DNA of 19,483 bases from Actinomycetes bacterium (lineage in GTDB: Bacteria > Actinomycetota > Coriobacteriia > WRKU01), in the NCBI GenBank assembly GCA_009781565.1, contig WQXV01000005.1, forward strand, positions 1-19,483, read 5' to 3'. Below are positions 8,434 through 15,419 of this stretch, piece after piece (position 1 is the stretch's first letter; each line of letters begins with the position of its first letter). Position numbers and translations under genes: made by a program. The notes under the pieces were generated by a model. The model saw only the letters and a list, made by a program, of their open reading frames with translations. It ran no database searches and was not told where the DNA came from.

Positions 8434-9369
8434 AGAGCCTTCCTCGACGGCTACATAACGGTCGAGCCATGCCAAGATATCATCGTAGACCGCCAGACGG
8501 TCCGCCTCGTTGAGCACCTCATGGCGATCGTTGGGATACAGGATCATGGATACATCCTCGACGCCAGCCGCTTGATACTTGTCGAGCACCGCTTGTACCT
8601 GCTCACCGTAACCACCCACCGGGTCCTGCTCGCCACTGATCAGGAGCAGAGGCACCTCTTTGGGTGTGCGAGAGAATGCCTTGTCGCTTACCACATAGAT
8701 GATGTTGGAAAACATATGCTCGAAGCCGTTCATGGTGAAACGAAAGCCGGTCGACTCGTCTTTGTTGTACGCCTCGACCACGCTCGGCACGGTCGAGAGC
8801 CAATCGAACGGTGTTTTTGCATCCTCTATCCTGCGGTTATAGGTCCCGTCGACCATGTTGGCGATCATCGGCGAGCGGTAGCGATCTCCCTTGATCGTCC
8901 CGATCAGACGCGACAGACCCAATCCCAGACCGAGCAGACCGCCGGAAGGATTACCGGTACCCATGATGATCGCTCCGGTCAGCTCTCCCCCATACATCGT
9001 CAGGTATTCGCGCAGCAAGAACGAGCCCATCGAGTGGCCCATCACGAAATAGGGCAGACCACCGAACTGCTCGCGCGTTATCACGGTGAGCTGATGCATA
9101 TCCTCGACGAGCAGATTCTTGTTCTGGAATGGTCCGAAGAAACCGTAATCCTCGTTGCTGGCTTTTGACTTGCCGTGTCCGAGATGATCGTTGCCGGTCA
9201 CGACATAGCCGTGAGCAGCAAGAAACTGGGCAAAATCATAGTAGCGGCTGATACGCTCAGCCATGCCGTGGGCGATCTGGACGACACCGCGCACCTCACC
9301 TTCGGGCTCGAGCCGGAAAGCATGGATGGTCGATCCAGGGTTGACGCTGGGATAGGTAAACTCAGTCAC
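8419..9369 (-). CDS. Alpha/beta hydrolase of the serine aminopeptidase S33 / monoacylglycerol lipase type
   Basis: This is a predicted serine esterase of the lysophospholipase/monoglyceride lipase group. It has 316 residues from the GTG at 9369. Motifs: oxyanion-hole HG in QIAHGMAERISRYY (31-44), NDHLGHGKS (60-68), nucleophile elbow GHSMGS (111-116, Ser113), acid D249 in ISGEQDP and catalytic His283 in NDRHEVL. A cap region lies between about 135 and 215. There is no signal peptide, so it should be cytosolic. The start is set by GGAGG six bases before the GTG, which overlaps the ppk1 stop by 8 bases. A much longer frame runs upstream but is a shadow of ppk1. With glpK next downstream, an inferred role is freeing glycerol from monoacylglycerol or similar lipids. 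The true substrate is not known. Confidence 0.85.
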   Translation of the reverse strand: MTEFTYPSVNPGSTIHAFRLEPEGEVRGVVQIAHGMAERISRYYDFAQFLAAHGYVVTGNDHLGHGKSKASNEDYGFFGPFQNKNLLVEDMHQLTVITREQFGGLPYFVMGHSMGSFLLREYLTMYGGELTGAIIMGTGNPSGGLLGLGLGLSRLIGTIKGDRYRSPMIANMVDGTYNRRIEDAKTPFDWLSTVPSVVEAYNKDESTGFRFTMNGFEHMFSNIIYVVSDKAFSRTPKEVPLLLISGEQDPVGGYGEQVQAVLDKYQAAGVEDVSMILYPNDRHEVLNEADRLAVYDDILAWLDRYVAVEEGSLTTA

Positions 9370-11530
9370 CGGTAGCCTCCAATAAGAACTTCTGGGAATC
9401 GATGACCTCACCGCTGGTCGGCTCCAGACAGTATTTGCCGTCGGCCTCCATCTCCCAACGTTTGGTCTGCTCGCCCAGTTTGAGATCGAGTATGCGGCGG
9501 ACCTTCTCGCGCAGATCGGTATCATCGACCGGGCCGGCGATCTCGACACGGGTGTCCAGGTTGCGTGTCATGAAATCAGCGCTGCTCAAATAGACCTGCG
9601 AGTCCTTGCCCTGGCCGAACCAATAGATGCGCGAGTGCTCGAGGAACCGCCCGATGATCGAGATGATACGGATGTTGTCGGTGTAGCCGGCAACTTTGGG
9701 GCGCATACAGCTGATGCCGCGGATGATCATATCGATCTTGACACCTGCTTGCGAGGCGCGGACCAGCGTATCGATCAGCTCGTTATCGGTCAACGAGTTG
9801 ATCTTGATTGCGATGCGCCCTTTCTCGCCGAGCTTGATCTGCTCGTCGATCGCCTTGATGATGTTGGTGCGCATGGTGGCCGGGCTTGCCCACAGACGTC
9901 GATATTCGGCATCAGTATAGTTGACCCCCACGTTGCGGAAGACCTCTGCGGCATCCCGACCGATCTCCTCATCAGCGGTCAGAAGAGAGAGGTCGGTATA
10001 GACATGAGCAGTCGTCTCGTTGAAATTACCGGTGCCGACGTGTGTGATATAGGCAAGCTCAGTTCCCACCCTGCGCGTGATCAGCGCAAGCTTCGAGTGC
10101 ACCTTGTAGCCGTCAAGACCGTATGATACGGTGCACCCCGCATCTTCGAGCTTCTCGGACCAGTTGATGTTGTTCTCCTCATCGAAACGCGCGCGCAACT
10201 CAAGCAGCACTGAGACATCCTTGCCGTTCTCGGCCGCACGCGAGAGATAGTCGACCAGTTTGCTTTTGGAGGAAAGTCGATAGATCGTGATGCGTATCGA
10301 GAGCACGCTTGGATCATCTGCCGCCTCTTTTATAAGGTCGAGGAAGAAGTCCATGGACTCATAGGGGTATGAGAGTAGGACGTCTTGCTTGCTGATGTAT
10401 CCCATCGGGGTCATGCCCTTTTTGAGCTTGGGTGTATGCACTGGATCGAATGGGGTGTAGAGCATCCGAGCAGCCTTTTGCTCGGGAATGTGGCGTATCA
10501 GACCACCCAGGTAGTTCATGACCAGCGGTGTCTTGGTGTAGAAGACGACATCTTTGGATATTCCCAGCTTCGTGATCAAGTACTCTTCAAGCTCGTCGCT
10601 GGGTTTTTTGACGCACTCGAGCCGTACTGGCGCCAGACGCTTGCGCCGTTTGAGCAGACGCTTCATGCGGTAGCGGATATCCTCATCGACATCGTATCCT
10701 TCCTCGGCCGGATCGATATCGGCATTGCGTGTCACGCAGATGACATTGTCTTCGACCACTTCGAAGTTGGGGAAGGTCTCAGCAAGGAAAGCCGAGATAA
10801 TACGTGAGAGACGGACATAACGTACGGTCTCACCACCTGAAGGCAAAAAGACGGTGTAGGGGGTGTCATCGGGCATCGGGATCAGCCCGAGCATCGTGCG
10901 ATCCTCATGCTTGATCAGTGCGACCACGTACGGTTTCTTATTGTTCAGATGCGGGAAGGGATGATGCGCATCGACGACCTGGGGAGCTAGGACCGGAGCG
11001 ATCGCGCTGTCGTAGAACTTGCGGATGAAGGCACGGTCATCTTCGGTCAGCTCATCCATCTCCAGATTATAGACACCCATCTTGCGCAGCTCGGTCTCGA
11101 CCTCCTCGTAGGCTTGATCGCGCAACGTATAGAGCGGATGGACCTCCTTATAGATCTGGTCGAACTGCTCATCGAGCGTCCACCCGGTCTTCGAGTCGAT
11201 CAGCTTGGGATTCATCAGCTGGATATCAAGCAGGGACCCGACGCGCACCATGAAGAACTCGTCGAGGTTCGAGCCGAATATCGAGATATAGCGCAAGCGT
11301 TCAAGAAGGGGGTTCTTCTGGTCGAAGGCTTCTTCAAGCACGCGTTCGTTGAACTTGAGCCACGAGATCTCGCGATTGAGCATGTAGTGATTGCGCGCCT
11401 CGCGCAGACGTCTTGCCTCCTCTTCGGTCAGAGTCTTCTCATCGACGGACTCAGCTGAGATCTCAGCTGCTGTCGAAGTCGCGTCAACAAGCTCGAGAGC
11501 CTTGCGTTTTTTCGGCTTTGAATCAGCCAT
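9362..11530 (-). CDS. ppk1: Polyphosphate kinase 1
   Basis: The enzyme reversibly transfers the gamma phosphate of ATP onto inorganic polyphosphate. It is 722 residues (E. coli Ppk has 688), with a charged N-terminal extension of about 45 residues before the N domain (LNREISWLKFNERVLEEA, 51-68). The head domain and two phospholipase-D-like catalytic domains follow. The phosphohistidine is His478 in GLDGYKVHSKLALI, and the second catalytic His is H632 in EHSRIYWFGQG. THVGTGNFNETTAHVYTDLSL (496-516) is a strong family signature. The ATG at 11530 overlaps the ppx stop by 8 bases (ATGGCTGA), and the ppk1 stop overlaps the hydrolase start by 8 bases (GTGACTGA). Ppk1 is therefore the middle gene of a translationally coupled trio. 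Confidence 0.97.
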   Translation of the reverse strand: MADSKPKKRKALELVDATSTAAEISAESVDEKTLTEEEARRLREARNHYMLNREISWLKFNERVLEEAFDQKNPLLERLRYISIFGSNLDEFFMVRVGSLLDIQLMNPKLIDSKTGWTLDEQFDQIYKEVHPLYTLRDQAYEEVETELRKMGVYNLEMDELTEDDRAFIRKFYDSAIAPVLAPQVVDAHHPFPHLNNKKPYVVALIKHEDRTMLGLIPMPDDTPYTVFLPSGGETVRYVRLSRIISAFLAETFPNFEVVEDNVICVTRNADIDPAEEGYDVDEDIRYRMKRLLKRRKRLAPVRLECVKKPSDELEEYLITKLGISKDVVFYTKTPLVMNYLGGLIRHIPEQKAARMLYTPFDPVHTPKLKKGMTPMGYISKQDVLLSYPYESMDFFLDLIKEAADDPSVLSIRITIYRLSSKSKLVDYLSRAAENGKDVSVLLELRARFDEENNINWSEKLEDAGCTVSYGLDGYKVHSKLALITRRVGTELAYITHVGTGNFNETTAHVYTDLSLLTADEEIGRDAAEVFRNVGVNYTDAEYRRLWASPATMRTNIIKAIDEQIKLGEKGRIAIKINSLTDNELIDTLVRASQAGVKIDMIIRGISCMRPKVAGYTDNIRIISIIGRFLEHSRIYWFGQGKDSQVYLSSADFMTRNLDTRVEIAGPVDDTDLREKVRRILDLKLGEQTKRWEMEADGKYCLEPTSGEVIDSQKFLLEATGD

Positions 11531-12452
11531 CGATGCCCCCTTGCTCGATCAGATGGATAAGGTAACCTTCACGCACACCCCAATCACTGGTCACGAATGT
11601 CTTCGCGCCCACCACCTTGGTGATGGTTCGCAAGATGATCATACCGGGCAGCAAGGTGTGCAACCTATCGGGAACAGCACGTGCCAAGCGCACGATCGAC
11701 TTCTTTTGATCGGGATCGAACGTATGGATCAGCTCTTTGAGCTGCTTGGTCTTGATGACGGTATTGGCCAGATCGTGCTCGAAATGCGCGTTGGCCAGTC
11801 GCAGTGCAGCACGATTTGAACCTCCGACACCCACGATCACCTCACGATGGGGCGGACCCTTCTTCCAATGGTTGTCCAGGTGTCCGGCGACCAGCTCCTC
11901 TATCGTATGACGGTTCTGGCGAGTCGGGAGAAGGTAGTCCACGTTGGCAAGATACTGGTTGAGCGAGCCGACCGGGATCGAGGTCTCATCGGTGTTGATC
12001 GGACCATCGCAGACCGAGAGCTCGGTGCTGCCTCCGCCAATATCGACGACCATGAATCGATCGACTGCACCGATCTGGCCGTTCTCCATCCCCCATCGGA
12101 CCGCCTTGCTTCCGTAGTGGGCCTCTTCGGTTCCGCTGAGCAAGATGAGCGAAAAGCCCGAACCCTGCTCGATAGCGGCGATCGCCTCGGCGGTATTGGC
12201 CACGTTGCGAAGCGAGGCGGTCGCGATCACCGATACGGCGGGATCGCCGACATTATCGAGGATATGGCGGAACTGGAGCAGCGTATAGATCGCCTTGTCG
12301 ATCCCGCGCTGGGTGAGGTTGCCGTATTCGTCTATCTCAGCTGCCAGTGCGGTCAGGGCTTTGCGCGAAAAGAGAAGAGAGATGTCGTCATGCTCGGTAT
12401 CATACATGGACAGGCGCATCGAGTTCGAGCCTATGTCGATAATGCCTTTCAT
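11523..12452 (-). CDS. ppx: Exopolyphosphatase, Ppx/GppA family (short form)
   Basis: The protein belongs to the sugar kinase/Hsp70 (ASKHA) superfamily. It releases phosphate from the ends of polyphosphate, or removes the 5' phosphate of pppGpp. It has 309 residues, the short two-domain type without the C-terminal HD domain of E. coli Ppx/GppA. Motifs: phosphate-1 loop IDIGSNSMRL (5-14), the glutamate-bearing SGTEEAHYG (106-114; E110 probably catalytic) and phosphate-2 loop VVDIGGGSTELSV (135-147). The open frame starts earlier (12488), but AAAGG five bases before the ATG at 12452 and alignment of the DIGSNS loop favour this start. It is first in the ppx-ppk1-hydrolase block, so degrading and making enzymes are coupled. 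Whether it prefers polyphosphate or pppGpp cannot be told; the ppk1 partner favours polyphosphate. Confidence 0.92.
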   Translation of the reverse strand: MKGIIDIGSNSMRLSMYDTEHDDISLLFSRKALTALAAEIDEYGNLTQRGIDKAIYTLLQFRHILDNVGDPAVSVIATASLRNVANTAEAIAAIEQGSGFSLILLSGTEEAHYGSKAVRWGMENGQIGAVDRFMVVDIGGGSTELSVCDGPINTDETSIPVGSLNQYLANVDYLLPTRQNRHTIEELVAGHLDNHWKKGPPHREVIVGVGGSNRAALRLANAHFEHDLANTVIKTKQLKELIHTFDPDQKKSIVRLARAVPDRLHTLLPGMIILRTITKVVGAKTFVTSDWGVREGYLIHLIEQGGIDG

Positions 12453-12473
12453 GGCAACCTTTCTCTCGTCTTT

Positions 12474-12506
12474 ATAGTAGCGAATCAAGTAGTAGTGCGC
12501 TACTAT
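12474..12506. promoter_or_regulatory. Perfect 9-bp inverted repeat between divergent ppx and EF-G-like genes
   Basis: ATAGTAGCG (12474-12482) and CGCTACTAT (12498-12506) are exact reverse complements with a 15-base spacer. A further TAGTAG at 12490-12495 forms a nested stem with CTACTA (12500-12505). Each outer arm carries TACTAT in the outward direction, a plausible -10 box for ppx (minus) and for the EF-G-like gene (plus). Neither has a good -35. The symmetry suggests an operator for a dimeric regulator governing both directions. This is an inference. Confidence 0.4.
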
Positions 12507-12526
12507 TAAATCCCAAGTAAAGTGGC

Positions 12527-12553
12527 CACCTCGCCCCTGCGCGAGGTGCTTTT
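12527..12553 (+). terminator. Terminator-like hairpin in the leader of the EF-G-like gene
   Basis: CACCTCGC (12527-12534) pairs perfectly with GCGAGGTG (12541-12548) around a 6-base loop, followed by CTTTT. It ends 50 bases before the EF-G-like ATG and lies downstream of the candidate -10 at 12501. It could act as an attenuator in that leader. On the minus strand it precedes ppx and is not followed by a T-run. A separate 10-base palindrome, CGTGCGCACG, sits at 12571-12580. Confidence 0.45.
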
Positions 12554-12603
12554 AGCTTGATAGGAATGCGCGTGCGCACGAACTAGAAGGAGGAGATGGA
12601 AAC

Positions 12604-14673
12604 ATGACGACATCTGGCATTGAAGAGATCCGCAACGTCGTTTTGGTCGGACACGGCGGTGCGGGTAAGACATCACTCGCTGAAGCTTTATTGTTCTTGA
12701 GCGGGGCGACCCCTCGCTTAGGGAGTGTTGACGCAGGACAGAGCATCCTTGACTACGACAGCGAGGAGATCAAGCGCCAATACACCATCAACCTCTCACT
12801 TGCTCCTGTCAAACACGGAGATTACACCATCAACATCATCGACACCCCCGGCTACGCCGACTTCATCGGCGATGCCATCGCGGGTATGGAAGCTGCCGAG
12901 GCAGCCCTTTTCGTCGTCGATGCGGTATCAGGACCCCAAGTCATCACCGATCGCCTCTGGAAGGTCGCCGGTGAGATGGGCATCCCCCGTGCGATCTTTA
13001 TCAATCGTATGGACAAGGAGCACGCTAACTTCGACGAGACGCTGCGCAAGCTCCAATCAAAATATGGCGAGAAGATCCGCCCGGTCCAACTGCCCATCGG
13101 CAAAGAGGACGATTTTAGTGGCGTGATCGACCTGGTCGGTATGAAAGCCGTCTATTTCGATGGTAAGAAGGAGAAGATCGAGGATATCCCCGCCGATCTC
13201 ATCGATGCCGCTGAGGCTGCCTATGATTCGCTCGCCGATGTCACCGCCGAGGCTGATGATGACCTCCTGATGAAATATCTCGATGGCGAGGCGCTGACCA
13301 AGGAGGAGATGGCTTCATTGATCAAACCGGCGTTCGTCAAGAAGAAACTCATCCCGGTATTTGTGGGAAGCTCGGTCAACCTGGTCGGTATCAATGCGCT
13401 GATGGATCGCATCGTGCGCTTCTTCCCCGATCCGTCCGATCACGCCCCCATGCTCACCACCGAAGACGAAGAAGTCGAATTCGATGTCAGCAAGCCCTTC
13501 TCTGGCCATGTGTTCAAGACCCTGTCCGACCCCTATGTGGGACGTCTGAGCTTCGTCAAGATCGTGACCGGCGAGCTCAAGCCGGGCACTGAGATCATCA
13601 ATACCCGTACCGGGGATAAAGCCCGCATTCCGCAGATCATGCGTGCGGTCGGAAAAGAGACCGAGGCGCTCGATGCTGGTGCGAAAGCTGGAGACATCAT
13701 CGTGCTCTCTAAGCTTAACAACACGCTGACCAACGACACGCTCTCTGCCGGACACAAGGTCCACTACGCTGACCTGCCGATCCCCGAGCCGCTCTATCCG
13801 GTCGCACTGGTCGCCAAGACCAAGGCTGACGAGGACAAGCTCGGCTCAACACTGAAAACGATGATCGATGAGGATCCGACCCTGACATTGACCCGCGATG
13901 ACGAGACCAAGCAGACCGTCATCAGCGCATTGGGAGATACCGCCATCGAGGTCTTGATGAGCCGACTCCATGAGCGCTACCATGTCGAGACCGAGCTGGT
14001 CGATCTGCGCATCCCCTATCGTGAGACGATCCGCAAGACCGCCCAAGCACAAGGCCGCCATAAGAAACAATCCGGCGGATCCGGACAGTTCGGAGACTGC
14101 TGGTTGCGCCTTGAGCCCAACACCGGCAACGGCTATGAGTTCGTCGATGAGATCATCCAAGGACGCATCCCCCGTCAGTTCATCCCAGCCGTCGATAAGG
14201 GTGTGCAGGAGACGATGCTCGGTGGCGTGCTTGCCGGTTATCCGGTCCAAGACGTCAAGGTCGCCGTCTATGACGGAAGCTACCATAGTGTGGACAGCAA
14301 CGAGATGGCATTTAGAACTGCTGCCCGTATCGGGTTCAAAGCTGCTGCGGAGAAAGCCAATCCCATCATCCTTGAGCCGATGGCCTATCTTGAGATACTG
14401 GTCCCCGATGACTATGCTGGTGCGGTCATGGGTGATATGAGTGGTATCCGTGGTCGCGTCATGGGTATGGATGCACCTGAGGCAGGCGTGCAGCTGATCA
14501 AGGCGCTGGCACCCTATGCCGAAGTCGTACACTATAGCCCGCACCTGCGCTCATTGAGCCATGGCACCGGCACGTACACGATCAAGCTTGAAGGCTACGA
14601 GCAAGTACCGGGTGATCTGCAAAAGCAGATCATCGCGGATTACGAAGCCGCCCGCGAGGCTGCCAATAAATAG
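12604..14673 (+). CDS. Elongation factor G-like translational GTPase (EF-G2 type) with Tyr in place of switch II His
   Basis: This is a five-domain EF-G homologue of 689 residues. G1 is GHGGAGKTS (16-24) where classic EF-G has GHIDAGKTT. The switch I threonine is in QYTINLS (T61). G3 reads DTPGYADF (80-87), so the catalytic-activating His of DTPGHVDF is Tyr84. G4 is NRMDKE (134-139) instead of NKMDR. Domains II to V are all present (DPYVGRLSFVKIVTGELKPG in II; GGSGQFGDCWLRLEP near 490 in IV; GMDAPEAGVQLIKALAP and AYLEILVPDDYAGAVMGD in IV-V). This pattern is that of the EF-G-like paralogues (EF-G2) that accompany the housekeeping fusA, not of fusA itself, which is normally next to rpsL/rpsG and tufA. 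AGAAGGAGGAG ends 8 bases before the ATG, a very strong site. The real cellular role is unsettled. Confidence 0.9.
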   Translation: MTTSGIEEIRNVVLVGHGGAGKTSLAEALLFLSGATPRLGSVDAGQSILDYDSEEIKRQYTINLSLAPVKHGDYTINIIDTPGYADFIGDAIAGMEAAEAALFVVDAVSGPQVITDRLWKVAGEMGIPRAIFINRMDKEHANFDETLRKLQSKYGEKIRPVQLPIGKEDDFSGVIDLVGMKAVYFDGKKEKIEDIPADLIDAAEAAYDSLADVTAEADDDLLMKYLDGEALTKEEMASLIKPAFVKKKLIPVFVGSSVNLVGINALMDRIVRFFPDPSDHAPMLTTEDEEVEFDVSKPFSGHVFKTLSDPYVGRLSFVKIVTGELKPGTEIINTRTGDKARIPQIMRAVGKETEALDAGAKAGDIIVLSKLNNTLTNDTLSAGHKVHYADLPIPEPLYPVALVAKTKADEDKLGSTLKTMIDEDPTLTLTRDDETKQTVISALGDTAIEVLMSRLHERYHVETELVDLRIPYRETIRKTAQAQGRHKKQSGGSGQFGDCWLRLEPNTGNGYEFVDEIIQGRIPRQFIPAVDKGVQETMLGGVLAGYPVQDVKVAVYDGSYHSVDSNEMAFRTAARIGFKAAAEKANPIILEPMAYLEILVPDDYAGAVMGDMSGIRGRVMGMDAPEAGVQLIKALAPYAEVVHYSPHLRSLSHGTGTYTIKLEGYEQVPGDLQKQIIADYEAAREAANK

Positions 14674-14697
14674 TAGCAACTCTTTCAATAACGCACG

Positions 14698-14725
14698 AAG
14701 AAGGGCTCCTTTCGGAGCCCTTCTT
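14698..14725. terminator. Strong bidirectional intrinsic terminator
   Basis: AAGAAGGGCTCC (14698-14709) and GGAGCCCTTCTT (14714-14725) make a perfect 12-bp stem with a TTTC loop. It lies 24 bases after the EF-G-like stop and 22 bases after the hydrogenase cytochrome stop on the other strand. The A/T-rich arms give a T-rich 3' side in both directions, so it should end both convergent transcripts. Confidence 0.85.
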
Positions 14726-14747
14726 GTATACCTATCAATGCTTGGGA

Positions 14748-15419
14748 CTAGTGTCCGATAAGCGCATCCGGCTCTTCGATGCCCGCAAAGATCATCTTTG
14801 AAGGTGCGAAGTTGTAGATGTTGGCAAGGTATGCGTGGACAGCAGTGAAGATGAGGAATGCCCACATAATCCAATAGTGGAGAATGCGCATTGGCATCAA
14901 CGCTCCGCCGCCACCCCAGTTAAACAGTGATGCCCACCAGCGGGTCCCTGCCTGGAAGAAGGGGATCTGTGACGTGGGTCCCCACAGAGCAAAGCCGGTG
15001 TAGGCTGCTGCCAGTGTGAGGGGGATCGTCGCGAGATAAGCGATTTTCTGCAGTGATGCATACTTGGCGCTGATCGGATAATCCTTCTTCAAGAACAGAT
15101 AGTACTTGACCGTCGGCCATAGCTGATGCGTGTTGGCACCTTGCAGACCCCAGTTCTTATAGTCGAGATCTTGCTCTCTGGTTCCGGGCATGTTCGTTGT
15201 TCTGACGAAGAACGAAGCGATGATACGGAACAAGAGGTTGAACAGCAACACGAACATCCAGAAGAAGTGCGTGCCGCGAGCAAGACCCATAAGCCCCGGG
15301 ATAAAGGGGAAGTGGATGTAGAAACCTGAAAGGACCAAGAAGAACATGGCCAGCAGGTTGATCCAGTGGGTGAGTATGAAGGTCAAAGGATGAGCTTCTT
15401 TTACTGGTTTATGAGCCAT
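14748..15419 (-). CDS. hyaC: Hydrogenase b-type cytochrome subunit (membrane diheme anchor)
   Basis: This integral membrane protein takes electrons from the hydrogenase small subunit and passes them to quinones. It has 223 residues, the normal size for HyaC/HydC. Four helices are visible: about 12-36, 51-72, 123-146 and 181-203. Likely heme ligands are His18 in helix 1, His51 at the start of helix 2, and His181 and His195 in helix 4. The start ATG directly follows the TAA of the large-subunit gene with no gap, and its ribosome-binding run of six G (15428-15433) lies inside that gene. It is the last gene of the operon, ending before the terminator at 14698. No maturation protease gene follows. 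The symbol is by homology. Confidence 0.93.
   Translation of the reverse strand: MAHKPVKEAHPLTFILTHWINLLAMFFLVLSGFYIHFPFIPGLMGLARGTHFFWMFVLLFNLLFRIIASFFVRTTNMPGTREQDLDYKNWGLQGANTHQLWPTVKYYLFLKKDYPISAKYASLQKIAYLATIPLTLAAAYTGFALWGPTSQIPFFQAGTRWWASLFNWGGGGALMPMRILHYWIMWAFLIFTAVHAYLANIYNFAPSKMIFAGIEEPDALIGH

Noticed and set aside
9370..9549. 60-residue N-terminal extension of the hydrolase
   Set aside because: It is ppk1 read in another frame (Arg/Ser/Pro-rich) and the strong GGAGG precedes the GTG at 9369.
13846..14544. 232-codon open frame on the minus strand opposite the EF-G-like gene
   Set aside because: It is a shadow of a strongly conserved GTPase, with no domain and no start signal.
12604..14673. 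Housekeeping fusA or a TetM-type resistance protein
   Set aside because: The DTPGY switch II, GHGG P-loop and lack of rps/tuf neighbours argue against fusA. The domain signatures are EF-G2-like, and I see no TetM-specific features.
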